Assembly (NCBI RefSeq): GCF_000024025.1
Contig: NC_013131.1
Coordinates: forward strand, 558,001-622,000
Length of the DNA stretch: 64,000 nucleotides
Source: Catenulispora acidiphila DSM 44928
Lineage (GTDB): Bacteria; Actinomycetota; Actinomycetes; Streptomycetales; Catenulisporaceae
Reading direction: 5' to 3'
A program made the translations under genes and the position numbers. Of the stretch, positions 1-10,222 are shown piece after piece (positions within the stretch are counted from its first letter, which is position 1; the number at the start of each line of letters is the position of its first letter). The notes beneath the pieces were generated by a model that made no database searches, was not told the DNA's origin, and saw nothing but the letters and a program-made list of their open reading frames with translations.

Positions 1-3000
1 ACGGCGTGACGAGAACTGCGTCGACGCCCTCGGCGCGCGCCAGCTGGGCGATGCCGATGCCCGGCACAGTCGGGTAGCACGCCCATTCCCGCTCGGACGT
101 CATGACGACGTCGAGGTCGAACGCGGCCAGCAGGCCGAGACACTTGGCACGCGAGTCGTCATCGACCCCCGCGAACGCCTCGTCCAGGGCGATCAGCCGC
201 GGGGCGTGCGGGTGCCCGGAGGAGTAGTGCGACGACGCGGCGGCGAACAGCGGCACGGACGCGGCCAAAACCCGCTCGCCACCGGACGCGGGGCCCGAGG
301 CCGACGTCCAGGCGCCGTCGGTTCGGCGCTGGATGCCGAACTCGTGCCAGGCGCGGTAGTCGAACGCGCGGGTGAGCTGGTCGTGCCAGGTGTCGGCAGG
401 GTTGGCGGCGCGGTCGTCGGTGATGCGGCGGGCCAGGAAGTCCCCCACGGCGGCGCGGTCGGCCGGGCTCCAGGCGTCGACAGCCTTGCGCAGCAGCCGG
501 GTCCGGATCGCTTCCAGCCCTTCCGGCGCGCCCTTGGCGGTGCGCCAGACCAGGCGCAGGGCCATGCCGGTGGAGGTGGGTCGGGCCTCCAGGTCGTCGT
601 TCATGGCCTGGACGGTCGCTTCGGCCTCGGTGATCAGTTCCTGGAGCGCCCCGGCCACCTCGCCGACGAGGTGGTTCTCCAGCAGCTCGCGCTCCTTGGC
701 GGACAGCAGGCGGGTGCGCTGCGCGACCTCGGCGTCCAAGGCGGAAGTCAGAGCCGGGATGTCCTGGGTGCGCCCGGCGAACAGGACGTCGACGACCATG
801 AGGCCGTCCTGCAGGGTCATGCCGACCTGGTGGCCGTGGCGGGCCAGGGCGCCGGACAGCTCCTGCTGTTCGCGGACGACCCGGGCCTGGACGCGCTCCC
901 ACGCGCCGTCGGCTTCGTCGACGGCGGCCAGGGCCGCGTCGATCGCGCGGGCCAGCGTGACCGCCGGGGCCGGGACCCATGCTTCGGCCGGGTCGGGGTG
1001 TTCGAGATCGGGCAGCGCGGCGGCGAGCAGGCCGGTGGCGGTGAAGCGCCGCAGGACCGTGATGGCCTCGTCGCGCAGGCCTGCGACCTCGGCGATGTCG
1101 GACTCGAGCTGGAGGCGGCGGCCCTCGGCCCGTTCCCGGTCCTTGAGCGCCTGCTCGCGGCGGGCGCGGACGGCGGTGGCGGCAGCCGATGCGGCGGCCA
1201 GCTCGACGCGGACCGCCTCCAACCGCCGGTAGAGCTCTTCGACCGCGGCCCCGGAGGTCGCCACCAAGGCGCGGTGCTCCTCGGCGGCGGCCTCGGCGTC
1301 GTGGCGAGCCGCGAGCCCGGCCTCGTCGGCTTCGGCCAGCCGGGCGGTGGCCACACGGCGCTCGTGCTCCGCCATGGCGGCCTCGGCGGCGGCCCGCGCG
1401 GCGGCGGTCACCGCGGGCCACAGGCCCGACAGACTGTGCCGGTAGTCGGCGAGGGCTTCGGCGACGGCTTCCAGCGCCGCCGCCTCGGCGGGCAGGCGGG
1501 TGTCCTCGGCGAACGTCAGCGTCGCCGCCACGGCTTCGGCGGCGGCCTCAGCCGCCGGTTCGACGGCGGCCAGGGCCTCGTCGCGCGCCGCGACGGCCTC
1601 CCGCGCGGCGTCGGCGTGCGCGGCCGCGAGAGTGTTTGCCTCGCGCAGCGCCGCGTCGGACGGCTGCTCCCGCAGCTCGGCCGCCAGGGCGTCGAGTCGG
1701 GCGGTGACGGTGCGGGCCTCGCCGGTGAGGGCCGCGATCTCGGCCGCCAGCCGGGCGGTCTGCCCGGCGAGTTCGGCGAGGCGGGCCCGGCGGGCGGTCT
1801 CGCGGGCGCGCTCGCCGATGTAGTGGGCTGATTCCTTGCGCCAGGCGCCGCGCAGCACGCCGACCCGGAACCGGCCGTCAGGGCTGATCCAGGTGTGGTG
1901 ACCGGGTTCCGCGGCGCCCACCGGGACGCCGCCGATCGCCGCCAGCACCGCCGCGACCGCGGTCTCCTCCAGCGCGGCGGCCTGCGGATCGGCGGTGTCG
2001 ATCGCGGGGCGCAGGACGGCGGCCAGGCCGACGTCCGGGGCGGCGGCGGTCGGCGCGAGGACCACGTCGCCGGTGACGTCATCGAGGAGCCGACCGTCCG
2101 GGGCGAGCCACGCGTCCAGCAGGCCCGATGCCTCCAGCGCCGCCTCCAAACCGGCGCGGTCGGCGGCCGTGACGTGGTCCTGGTAATCGACGACCTTCCA
2201 GAGCGGCGCGCCGGGCCGATCCGACCGGGCGTCCGCGGCGCGGGTCCGGGGAGCCGGCGGCGCGTTGTGGCCGCCCTGCTCCAGGCGGGCTATCTCGGCG
2301 GCGAGCGCCGAGCGCTCCGCTTCGGCTCGTGTGCGACGGCCATCGACGTCCGCGACCCGGCGGTTCAGGTGTGCCGCGTGGACGCGGCCGGCCTCCTCGG
2401 CTCGCCGGGCGAAGGGGTTCGGACCATCGAGTGTCCTCACCCAGAGCTCGAGCTCGGACCCGGCCGCGTCGCGGTCGGGGAGGACGGTCTCGACGCAGTG
2501 CGAGTTCCAGGACTCCCAGGCCGCGACCAGGGATTCGCCGCGTGCGGCGACGGCGCCGGACGAGGCGGCGGCGTGCTCGGCCGAGGCCGTGGCCCTCTGC
2601 GCGGCGCGCTCGGCGGCGGCACGTGCGGCGGCGAGCGCGCGTGCCGCCGTCTCAGAAGCCTGGTGCAAGTTCCGCAGCCCACTGATCGCCTGCTGTCGGT
2701 CGCGGATCAGCGCGTCGCTCGACCGGCGCGCCACGGCGACGGCGGCCTCGACGGCGGCGATGGAGTCCTCGGACGCTTCGCGCGACGGGATCGGTGGGGC
2801 GGGCGGATCCGCTTGGGCCGACGCGGCGGCGATCACCGATCGCAGCGTGCCGTGATCGATGCCGGCGGCCTGCCCCGCGGCGTCGGCTTCGCGGTGCCGG
2901 CCGTCGACATCCGCCGCATCGGACTGCGCGCGTTGTCGTGCCTGCTCGGAGCGGTGCATCCAACTGTCCGCGTCGCGGACGGCCCGATGGCGGTCCTCGG

Positions 3001-4102
3001 CGCGGGTCCGCGCGACGGCGGCGAGGGTCTCGGCGGCTTTCGCCAGACGGTCGATCTCGCGGGCGGTGCCCATGGCCGGGTCACGGTTGTACGCGTCCTT
3101 CTGCGCGGTAAGCAGCGTCTGGCGTTCGTCGAGCTCGGTCAACTCGCCCTCGGCAGTGGTGAAGGCGGCGTGGGCCTGTTCGCGGGCGGCGGTCGCCGCG
3201 CCGAGGTCCCGCCCCAGCTGCTCGTACCGGCTGTGCGACTGCCGCACACCGGCGGCGATGCGCTTGGCGGCGACCTGGGCGTAGCGGCGGTAGTGGGCGA
3301 GGAACGCGTTCGCCGCGCCGTGCGCCTCGATGAGGGCGGCCAGCGCGTCCCGTTCGTCCTGCAGGCCACGGAACGCCTCGGCGATCTCGCCGACGAGGCC
3401 GTCGGCCAGCGGCGGCAACGCCTCGGTGAGCGCCTTGGACAACAGCTTCTCATCGGGCTTCTTCGACAACTGGGGCTGCCGCAGCTGGATCAGCAGGTTG
3501 ACGAGCGCTTCGTAGCGTTCGGCGCCTAGGCCGAACAGCGCCTCGTCCACCGCCCGGCGGTAAGCCTTGGCCGTGGTGAACACCGCATGCGCGCCGATCT
3601 TCTCCTCCAACGCCTTGCGGGAGTAGGAGACGCGGTGCTCGTTGCGCAGCGGGAGACCGGGGCCGACGCGCTCATCGGTGACGAAGAACCAGTGGTCGGC
3701 GATGCCACGCCCCTTGACCGCTTTCAGCCCGCATCCGACGGTCCGGTACTGCGGCACGCCGTTCTCGTCCAGGCGACCGAACTCCAGCCAGGTGTAGCCC
3801 AGGCGCTCGTCGTTCGGGTGCTTGCCGCCCAGCAGCAGGTTCCACTCCATGCGCTTGGCGCGGTCGCCGTCCGGTTCGACGCGGGACGGGGTCAGCTCCC
3901 CGTCCAGCAGGAATGGCAGCGTGAGCGCGAGGACTTTGGACTTCCCGGTGCCGTTGTTGCCGCGAAGCAGCAGGCGCCCATCGTAGAAACGAAACTCCTC
4001 GGCGTCGTAGTAGAACACGTCGACCAGACCCGCGCGCAGCGGCTGCCACCGGTCACGAGACGGGCACGGGAGATCGGTCGGGTCGGCTGTCATCGTCGTC
4101 AC
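1..4102 (-). CDS. jetC: Wadjet type II JetC, SMC-like ATPase (TIGR02680 family), C-terminus cut by window edge
   Basis: The reading frame stays open to the left edge, giving about 1367 residues, near the usual family length, so only a short tail is missing. A Walker A loop (GNNGTGKS) lies near residue 45. A very long Ala/Glu/Arg-rich coiled-coil region with a hinge-like insert follows. Near residue 1268 is an ABC signature (ASGGER) and near residue 1300 a Walker B (LIALDEAF), so the ATPase head is split as in SMC/MukB/SbcC proteins. In Wadjet the SMC subunit works with a kleisin and a KITE protein to recognise and cut circular plasmid DNA; that is family knowledge. A GTG start at 4102 overlaps the jetB stop (GTGA); an in-frame ATG at 4093 is the alternative. 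The fourth gene, the JetD nuclease (DUF2399), should lie just left of the window. Confidence 0.92.
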   Translation of the reverse strand, partial: MTTMTADPTDLPCPSRDRWQPLRAGLVDVFYYDAEEFRFYDGRLLLRGNNGTGKSKVLALTLPFLLDGELTPSRVEPDGDRAKRMEWNLLLGGKHPNDERLGYTWLEFGRLDENGVPQYRTVGCGLKAVKGRGIADHWFFVTDERVGPGLPLRNEHRVSYSRKALEEKIGAHAVFTTAKAYRRAVDEALFGLGAERYEALVNLLIQLRQPQLSKKPDEKLLSKALTEALPPLADGLVGEIAEAFRGLQDERDALAALIEAHGAANAFLAHYRRYAQVAAKRIAAGVRQSHSRYEQLGRDLGAATAAREQAHAAFTTAEGELTELDERQTLLTAQKDAYNRDPAMGTAREIDRLAKAAETLAAVARTRAEDRHRAVRDADSWMHRSEQARQRAQSDAADVDGRHREADAAGQAAGIDHGTLRSVIAAASAQADPPAPPIPSREASEDSIAAVEAAVAVARRSSDALIRDRQQAISGLRNLHQASETAARALAAARAAAERAAQRATASAEHAAASSGAVAARGESLVAAWESWNSHCVETVLPDRDAAGSELELWVRTLDGPNPFARRAEEAGRVHAAHLNRRVADVDGRRTRAEAERSALAAEIARLEQGGHNAPPAPRTRAADARSDRPGAPLWKVVDYQDHVTAADRAGLEAALEASGLLDAWLAPDGRLLDDVTGDVVLAPTAAAPDVGLAAVLRPAIDTADPQAAALEETAVAAVLAAIGGVPVGAAEPGHHTWISPDGRFRVGVLRGAWRKESAHYIGERARETARRARLAELAGQTARLAAEIAALTGEARTVTARLDALAAELREQPSDAALREANTLAAAHADAAREAVAARDEALAAVEPAAEAAAEAVAATLTFAEDTRLPAEAAALEAVAEALADYRHSLSGLWPAVTAAARAAAEAAMAEHERRVATARLAEADEAGLAARHDAEAAAEEHRALVATSGAAVEELYRRLEAVRVELAAASAAATAVRARREQALKDRERAEGRRLQLESDIAEVAGLRDEAITVLRRFTATGLLAAALPDLEHPDPAEAWVPAPAVTLARAIDAALAAVDEADGAWERVQARVVREQQELSGALARHGHQVGMTLQDGLMVVDVLFAGRTQDIPALTSALDAEVAQRTRLLSAKERELLENHLVGEVAGALQELITEAEATVQAMNDDLEARPTSTGMALRLVWRTAKGAPEGLEAIRTRLLRKAVDAWSPADRAAVGDFLARRITDDRAANPADTWHDQLTRAFDYRAWHEFGIQRRTDGAWTSASGPASGGERVLAASVPLFAAASSHYSSGHPHAPRLIALDEAFAGVDDDSRAKCLGLLAAFDLDVVMTSEREWACYPTVPGIGIAQLARAEGVDAVLVTP

Positions 4103-5382
4103 GCGCGGGCTCCGGCCTTCTTGATCGTCGGATCGGTCATGGTGAAGCGCATCAGTGCCGAACGCGGGTGGATCCGGACGTCGCCGTGGTCGTCGGGAAC
4201 GCGGATCACCAGGTTGAGGGCCTCCAGCTTGGCGACGGCCTGCTCGGCCAGGTCGGCGGCGGCCGCGGGCTCGGCTGCGGTCTTGCGCCAATACGACACG
4301 TGGAGCCTGGCCTGCGCCTGCACGAAGCGGATCAGCTCGGGGACGGTCGGGGCCATGCCATCGGTGGCGAGCTTGGTGGCGATCAGCAGGGTGACGTGTC
4401 CGTCGGTGCCTTGCTCGGGCATACGGACGTCGGTGAGGGCGTCGTCGGGGTCGACCATGGCGATGCCCTCGGCGCGCATCTCCGGGATCAGACCGGTGAG
4501 GTCGGTGATCCGGCGGGTGATGGCGACGCGCTGGCCGGCGAGGTAGGCACGTTCGGGCTCGGTGAGGTCGGCGTAGTAGACGACCGGGTCGTCCAGGAGT
4601 CGGCGGGTCATCGCGTGCCGCAGCGAGCGCAGCCGCAGGTCATCCGTGTCGGGGATCGGTTCGGCGGCCAGTGTCGTCAGCCGTTGTTCGAAGGCCGTCG
4701 CGGTAACGGTCGAGGCGCTGCGGGAGGTGGCCAGCAGTCCGCCGGTGACGCGGCGGTCGAGGTCGTAGAGCACGTCGTTTCCGCTGTCGGCGACGAAGGC
4801 GTCCTCGTCGCCTTGGACGCGGGTCAGCACTCCCCAGGCCAGCAGAAGCCTGACGACGGCGACCAGGTCGGCGCGCTCCTCGCGGCGCTCCATGGCGAAC
4901 GTGATCCCGGCTTCGGTCAAAGCCGGGTCGGCGGCGCCGGTGAGGACGCCTTCGGCCAGGCGGCCCAGGGTCGTCTGCGACTCCGACCGCTCAAGGACAG
5001 CCAGGGCCAGACAGAGCAGGACGTACCGGCGGCGGGTGAACGGGACCTTGCTCTTCGGGGCGTGGGCAGGGCGGGTGGCATCGTCCAGCGCGGCGGGCTT
5101 CTTGAACAGCCGGGCCGTCTCGGCGTCCACGGTCAGCCGCCAGCCGGCTTGGTCGGCGAACCAGCCCGCCAGTTCGGCCGCGTGCTTGCGGACCAGGCGG
5201 AAGTCGTCGTCGCGGGCGGTCAGCAACGGCGAGGCCAGCAGGGCGCGCGCCGCCCGGCGACGCTCGACATGGTGATCGGACGGCTGGTGCGGCGAGGTCT
5301 GGCCGGTCACGGTCTCGTCGGACACGGTGTGGCCGAACGCGGCCGGGTCCGGTTGGCCGGCCGCTGTGTCCACGGCGCTCAT
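4099..5382 (-). CDS. jetB: Wadjet type II JetB, DUF2398 (TIGR02678) KITE-like subunit
   Basis: 427-residue protein with the DUF2398/TIGR02678 pattern. The N-terminus carries the RRAARALLASPLL segment and an early AELAGWFADQAGW motif, followed by helical, winged-helix-like sequence. It should be the MukE/KITE-like partner that bridges the kleisin (JetA) and the SMC protein (JetC). Its ATG at 5382 overlaps the jetA stop in an ATGA, and its stop overlaps the jetC start in a GTGA, so the three genes are probably translationally coupled. No catalytic motif is seen or expected. The assignment rests on family resemblance plus the fixed jetA-jetB-jetC order. Confidence 0.9.
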   Translation of the reverse strand: MSAVDTAAGQPDPAAFGHTVSDETVTGQTSPHQPSDHHVERRRAARALLASPLLTARDDDFRLVRKHAAELAGWFADQAGWRLTVDAETARLFKKPAALDDATRPAHAPKSKVPFTRRRYVLLCLALAVLERSESQTTLGRLAEGVLTGAADPALTEAGITFAMERREERADLVAVVRLLLAWGVLTRVQGDEDAFVADSGNDVLYDLDRRVTGGLLATSRSASTVTATAFEQRLTTLAAEPIPDTDDLRLRSLRHAMTRRLLDDPVVYYADLTEPERAYLAGQRVAITRRITDLTGLIPEMRAEGIAMVDPDDALTDVRMPEQGTDGHVTLLIATKLATDGMAPTVPELIRFVQAQARLHVSYWRKTAAEPAAAADLAEQAVAKLEALNLVIRVPDDHGDVRIHPRSALMRFTMTDPTIKKAGARA

Positions 5383-7001
5383 CGGACCGCCGCCGGACGC
5401 GCGGTCAGGTCGATGATCTCCACGACGTGCTCCGGCCCGGACAGGACGCCGTCCTCGGTCGGTATCGTGACGATCTGGCCCGCGTCCACCAGCTTCAGCC
5501 GGATCTCCATCGTGCCGTCGCCGCTGGTGGCCGTCGTCGTAGCGATGCCGGGACGGCGTGCCGCCAGTGCGTCGCCCAGCACGGACAGGAACAGCCGGAA
5601 GGCGCGGGGATCCAGTCCGGCGTCCCCGGCGAGTTCGGACAACAGGACCGGACCATCGGTCGCCAGCAGCCGCCGCGCCTCGGCGATCTCGGCGGCCTCG
5701 CGCTCGGCCCGCTCGGCAAGCTGCCGGCGTCCCGCCTCACGGTCGACCGCCCTGTTCGGCGCACCGCGCCGCTCGTAGGAACCGGTCTCGCGCAGGCGCG
5801 GGCTGATCTGCAGCGACGCAGCGGCGGCCCACGGCGTCCCCGGCGGGTACTCGGCCTGTTCCCAGGCGTCCTCAGTGTCGGCGTCCACGGTCAGATGCCG
5901 TGCAGGGGACAGGGCGAACGCCGCGCGCCACAGACGGTGCGCGGCGGCGTCGTCCGGGGCCTGGGCGAAGAATCGGGCCAGCGCCCGCAAGTCCGCCGAG
6001 CGGTCCGATCGTCCGCCGCGCCGCTCGTTCAGGGCGGCGACCGTGTTCACCAGGTTCGTGATGCCGCTGACGGCCGCGTTGCGCAGCAGCCGGGCCTGCG
6101 ACGGACGACGGGATCCGGAGCTGACGAACCACTCGCGCAGACCGCGCCAGCGGTTTTCCCAGTCGCGGGTCACCGCCTGCACGGCCGCGGTGTACACGTC
6201 GGGGGCATCTGCTACATCGGCACGGTCGACGTCGGGGAGGGCGTCGACCGCCTCCCGGCAAGCTGCTGCGTCCAGAATCCGCGCTATGCCGGCCGTCTCG
6301 ATCCGCTCGATGAGTCCGGCGATCTGGGCTCCCCGGTTGGCGAGGTCGGCGATGAACTTGTCGATGTACTCGATCAGCCGGTCCTTGTAGGCGAGGAACG
6401 CTTCCTCGTCTCCGTCGCCGTCGCTAAAGTCGACGGTGCGGCGCAACGAGGACATGAACGCCTCGGCGTTGTCGGCCAGGCCGGTGAAACGCTCGGTAAG
6501 GGCGAACAACAGCAGGCCGACCGTGGCCTGGTCCGGCGCCTCGGCCGCCTCGGCATGGACCGCGAGCGCCGACAACTGCTCAGCGATGTCGGCCAAGGCG
6601 ACCGTCTGCAGCCGACCGCGCTGCCCGAGGGTCTGCTCGTAGTGCTCGATCGCCGCCAGCGCTGCCTGCCCGTGCCGGGTGAGCTGGTAAATCCTGCGGG
6701 CTCGGTTGAAGTCCTCGACCGTGGTCACCCGCCCGGTGTCGGCGTCGGAGCGGAGGTTGCCCCACTCGACCAGTCTGTCCAGGGCCTGGACCAGATGCTC
6801 AGCCGCCGGACGAACCGCGTCGGCGCGGTCGCCGGCCCGCGCGCCGGGCCAGTCCGCCAGGACGTCCTCGGGCCGGAGGTGGACGGTGAAACGCTGCTTG
6901 GCCAAGGCGAACACGTCCAGGATGCCGGTATAGAGCGGCGCATTCGGGGTGCCGAGGTAAGCGAAGGGTTGTGGCGCCGGCGCGTCGGTCACGTCTGCCA
7001 T
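5379..7001 (-). CDS. jetA: Wadjet type II JetA, DUF2397 (TIGR02677) kleisin-like subunit
   Basis: 540-residue protein of the DUF2397/TIGR02677 family and first gene of the operon. Near the N-terminus it has the family-typical start PFAYLGTPNAPLYTGIL and a winged-helix region (YQLTRHGQAALAAIEHYEQ). A helical middle and a short C-terminal beta segment follow. It is expected to act as the kleisin that links JetB to the JetC heads. The ATG at 7001 gives the family-like N-terminus. The upstream gap to the IS remnant at 7.4 kb probably holds the operon promoter, but no clear -35/-10 pair stands out. Presence of a complete system depends on jetD beyond the left edge. Confidence 0.9.
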   Translation of the reverse strand: MADVTDAPAPQPFAYLGTPNAPLYTGILDVFALAKQRFTVHLRPEDVLADWPGARAGDRADAVRPAAEHLVQALDRLVEWGNLRSDADTGRVTTVEDFNRARRIYQLTRHGQAALAAIEHYEQTLGQRGRLQTVALADIAEQLSALAVHAEAAEAPDQATVGLLLFALTERFTGLADNAEAFMSSLRRTVDFSDGDGDEEAFLAYKDRLIEYIDKFIADLANRGAQIAGLIERIETAGIARILDAAACREAVDALPDVDRADVADAPDVYTAAVQAVTRDWENRWRGLREWFVSSGSRRPSQARLLRNAAVSGITNLVNTVAALNERRGGRSDRSADLRALARFFAQAPDDAAAHRLWRAAFALSPARHLTVDADTEDAWEQAEYPPGTPWAAAASLQISPRLRETGSYERRGAPNRAVDREAGRRQLAERAEREAAEIAEARRLLATDGPVLLSELAGDAGLDPRAFRLFLSVLGDALAARRPGIATTTATSGDGTMEIRLKLVDAGQIVTIPTEDGVLSGPEHVVEIIDLTARPAAVR

Positions 7002-7425
7002 TGTGGCAGGTCGTGCAGGACGCTCTGACCCAAACGGGTGAAATCAACCCCCGCGAACTCCCGGCGGGTGCAAAGCAGCTGGCAGCCTCCGTGCCCGCTC
7101 CAGGAGCGCTTGTCAACGCTGCACTCCGCCACGTGGCGGTGAGCGAGGGCGCTGCCCAGACTGTGACAGGACAGGTCCGTCTGCAGGAATCAATAACCCC
7201 CAGGCGGGTTTTCGCGGCGAAGCTCAGCGAAGAAGAACGTCAGCGGCGCGGACTCATGCGAGCACGAAAGCAGGCGGTGGAGAACGAGGAACGGCACCCC
7301 GCGACGAGCGCAGGAGTGAGGTGTGGGTGCGCGAAGGTACGCGACTGACGTGGGAACAATATGCGGCCGGGGTGCCCTGCCGGGGCTGCGGGCACTCTAT
7401 CAAGGGTGAGAACTCGGGCCAAAAC
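7002..7425. other. Intergenic region upstream of the Wadjet operon, no supported gene
   Basis: This 424-bp gap separates jetA from a decayed transposase. Short open frames on both strands are Arg/Pro/Ala-rich and have no recognisable family or ribosome binding site. It must contain the promoter for the leftward jet operon. The right border (about 7408-7425) reads into the transposase end: the sequence after the transposase stop (GCATAGGTTTT) recurs just after the stop of the related transposase ending at 49355, so it is probably IS terminal sequence. Confidence 0.5.
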
Positions 7426-8443
7426 CTATGCGACCTGGTGGTATTCGTGTAGGAGGCCTCCGGCGCGGTCCTGTCGGCGGGCTCGGAAAGAGTCGAGGTC
7501 GATGACGTTGTCGGGTCGTGGTTTCAGCGAGGCGGTCTGATCCATCGCTTGATGGGGTCGGTGCCGATTGTAGAAGGCCTCGTATTCGCGGAGCAGTCGC
7601 ATCAGGTGCTTCAGGTTCCAGATCAGCGTGCGGTCGGTGAGTTCGGCGCGGAGGCTACGGAACCAGCGTTCCATGATCGAGTTTTGGCGGGGTACGTGGA
7701 TGCCGGTGCGGATCACCTCCATGCCGGCGGCGGTGAACACGGCGTCGAAGACGGCGCTGAAGGAGGCGTCGTGGTCATGGTCGTGGATCAGGTATTTCAC
7801 GGTCGTGCCGGAGTCGTCGAGGTCCATCAGCAGGTTTCGGGCCTGCTGCACGATCCAGTCGGTGGTGGGGTGCAAGGTGGTGTCCAGGAAGCGGACCCGG
7901 CGGGTGGCGTGTTCGATCACCACCAGGAGGTAGGCTTTCGACCCGTCCAGCAGGTCGATGACGACGAAGTCGCAGGCCAGGATGGCTTCGGCCTGATTTC
8001 GCAGGAACGTCGCCCAGGTCGGGCCGGTGTCACGGGTCGGGGCGGGCTCGATCCCCGCGTTCTTCAGCACCTCCCATACGGTCGACGGGGCGAGTCGAAT
8101 GCCGAGGCCGGCCAGCTCGCCGTGGATCCTTCTGTAGCCCCAGCTGGGGTTCTCCTTGGCGAGCCGGAGGATGAGGGCTTTGATGTTTCGCCTGGTCGGT
8201 GGGCGCCCGGGCCGTTTGCGGCGTGAGCGGCGGCCCCAGCGGCGACGGAGCAGGTCGTTGTGCCAGCGGAGCACGGATGACGGCGTGACGATCAGCCGAA
8301 TCCGTGAAAGACGGTGCCGGGGCAGCAGCCCTGCCAGTAGCGCCAGCCAAGCTCGGTCCGTTCATGTGAGCTTGCGCGCCAACTGCGGATCACGGCGCTG
8401 CGCGACGGCCAGTTGGTGGCGCAGGATCAGGTATCACGGCCCG
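7426..8443 (-). pseudogene. Integrase-core (IS3/IS481-like) transposase with an internal stop, 5' truncated
   Basis: The main frame (7426-8274) encodes a helix-turn-helix segment and an rve/DDE integrase core, with GYRRIHGELAGLGI, ACDFVVIDLL, ILIHD-type and RQNSIMERWFRS motifs. Upstream the same frame continues as ILRHQLAVAQRRDPQLARKLT, then TGA where relatives have Trp (near 8366), then TDRAWLALLAGLL and on into the core. A nonsense mutation therefore separates the N-terminus from the catalytic part. At about 8443 the sequence abruptly becomes an unrelated IS701-like remnant, which cuts off the N-terminal end. Close relatives sit at 16.2 kb and 46.1-49.4 kb in this window. The exact IS family was not determined. 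Confidence 0.8.
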
Positions 8444-9587
8444 AGAGTTGTGGCCGGCGACGGCATACCAGACGACCATCAGGCTCTGGCAGGTCAGGCC
8501 GAACGGGACGGTTGCTCGACGGCCTGGCGCAGCCGGTTGCGGGCTTCGCCGACGGGCGAGGATCTCCCGTGCGTCGAAGAACGTGACCTCGATGGACCAG
8601 CGGGACGCTAGCGGGCGACCAGGTTCTCGGGCGCTGACACAAGGTCGGTGGTAACCGAGGGCAGTCCGTAGCCGCGGTCGTCCTTGTTCTTGGTGCGGAG
8701 CTTGTCGTCGCGGACCAGGACCCACCGTACCGGCTTGCTGTGGAAGGACCCATACCAAAGACAGACAGGTCACGTCGGAGATGTCCACGGTGTCGTCGAG
8801 TCGGTAGCGGCGGACATTCGTGGTGCGCCAGGGCGCTGTCTTGGCCAGGTCGCCCGGGGTGCCGATCCGGTCGCCCCTGGTCCGTGGGCCGGCCGGATCT
8901 TCCGGTGCGGGGCGGCGGGAGTTCGTGTAGGACAGAGGTGACTTTCGCCCCGAGAGGTCCAGGTGATCCGCCCCTTCAGGCCGCGCAGGTGCTCACCGAC
9001 ATAGGCGGTGTCACCGACGACGTGGATGATGCGGGTGGGATGCCGGGCAGCCAGCAGTTGAGCCAACTCCCGGGCGAATGCGATCTTCCCGGTCTTGCGG
9101 GGGGTGCCACAGTCGGCACAGGATCGGCAGGCAGACCGGGCCGTGCCAGGAACGGCAGGGTGACGACGAGTCCCGCGATGACCCAACAGTTCCCGAACCC
9201 GATCGGCTTGGGGCCTTTCGCGGCGCCGTCGTGGTGCCAGGCGGTGCCGAAGACGTTCCTACCGCTCCGCCTGAACAGGGTGTCGTCGACTGCTAGGACG
9301 AGCCCGGCGTCCTGGTCGAGGAGGAGGGCAATGATCGTGTCGGCAAGTGCCAGGGCGACTTCGTCGACGCACCAGCGTGCTGCGGCGAAGAACCGGTGCC
9401 CCCTGGAGTGGTGCCATACGCCCGCGAGGTTGGCCCCCAGGAGCATCCCGCAGACGGTGTGCCGCCTGGTCTGGCCGATCAAACCGATCACCAGGGCGGT
9501 GAACGTCCGGTAACCCGGAGCGGTGAAACACGGCCGGAACGCGGTCAACAAGGCGGTCAGGGTGGGTATGTTGAGGTCCGGGAGCAT
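8444..9587 (-). pseudogene. IS701-like DDE transposase, multiply frameshifted
   Basis: Reading leftward from an ATG at 9587, about 150 residues are clean. They include the first catalytic block (LAVDDTLFRRSGRNVFGTAWHHDG without interruption, D of VDDT being the likely acid) and the GFGNCWVIAG segment. The frame is lost near 9130 and the homologous sequence continues in another frame (GKIAFARELAQLLAARHP, IIHVVGDTAYVG). The C-terminal block typical of this family (RWSIEVTFFDAREIL, then PFGLTCQSLMVVWYA) is found in yet another frame near 8450-8600. At least two indels are therefore needed, and no functional transposase can be made. It abuts the integrase-type remnant at 8443. Confidence 0.8.
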
Positions 9588-10222
9588 CGGCGGCTCACTC
9601 TCTTACCAGGGCGAATCAGATACCGTCGATGCTCCGTTGGCGTGGCGTGGCGATCACGACCAAGCAATCTCAAACCACGCGAAACGGTCTAGCTTCAACT
9701 CGAAGCCGATCTTCAAAAGTGCGAAACACGAGGGGACCTGCAGAGGTCACACCTTCTTGACGAACCCGGTCATCCACGATCAGGACGCCATCCGGCTCGC
9801 CAACGCATTCAGCCACGAACCACTCCCCAAGCCGCAGCAACTCGAGCTCGACGGGCCGGGCCTGCCTCCTGCCACGCTGCGCGCCCGATGCTCGTCCACT
9901 CCTCGCTCACGTCGCCGTACCCAGACCTGCTCCATGCTCTCGAGTATCGCCATGACCTGCGCAACGACGAATCAGACACCTGAATCACACCGCGAGGGCA
10001 CCCGATCCCCAGCCGACGATCACGGACCCGCACTACAATCACTACGGATCCGCTGACCAGAAAACACCGGTCCACTGTTGGACTACCAACCCGAGGGTGA
10101 CATCTCCGCGGTCTCCAAGGGACCCAGCCGCGCCTGATTCCTGTCGTCAAGCCCTCTTGATCGCTTCTTTTCGAGTATCGTGATATAGCCGGTGTGTCGT
10201 CCCCGAGAGCGTGCGAGGTCTC
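9588..10222. other. Intergenic region between IS remnant and the FxsC-like gene
   Basis: No gene can be supported in these 635 bp: the longest open frame (starting near 9523, rightward) has no family resemblance and biased composition. The last 70 bp contain a weak promoter-like pair, TTGATC at 10157-10162 and TGATAT at 10181-10186 with an 18-bp spacer, about 35 bp ahead of the FxsC-like start. That pair is an inference from spacing only. The local base composition is noticeably more AT-rich than the flanking genes. Confidence 0.4.

Noticed and set aside
206-3529. Long open frames on the plus strand opposite jetC, rich in Gly/Arg/Val
   Set aside because: They are mirror frames of a high-GC coding region; the minus-strand frame has SMC motifs and conserved gene order, the plus-strand frames have no family resemblance.
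6971-7348. Plus-strand open frame of 125 codons upstream of jetA
   Set aside because: No ribosome binding site, no family pattern, overlaps the start of jetA on the other strand.
9523-10056. Plus-strand open frame of 177 codons
   Set aside because: Starts inside the decayed IS701-like gene and its composition is not protein-like; treated as intergenic.
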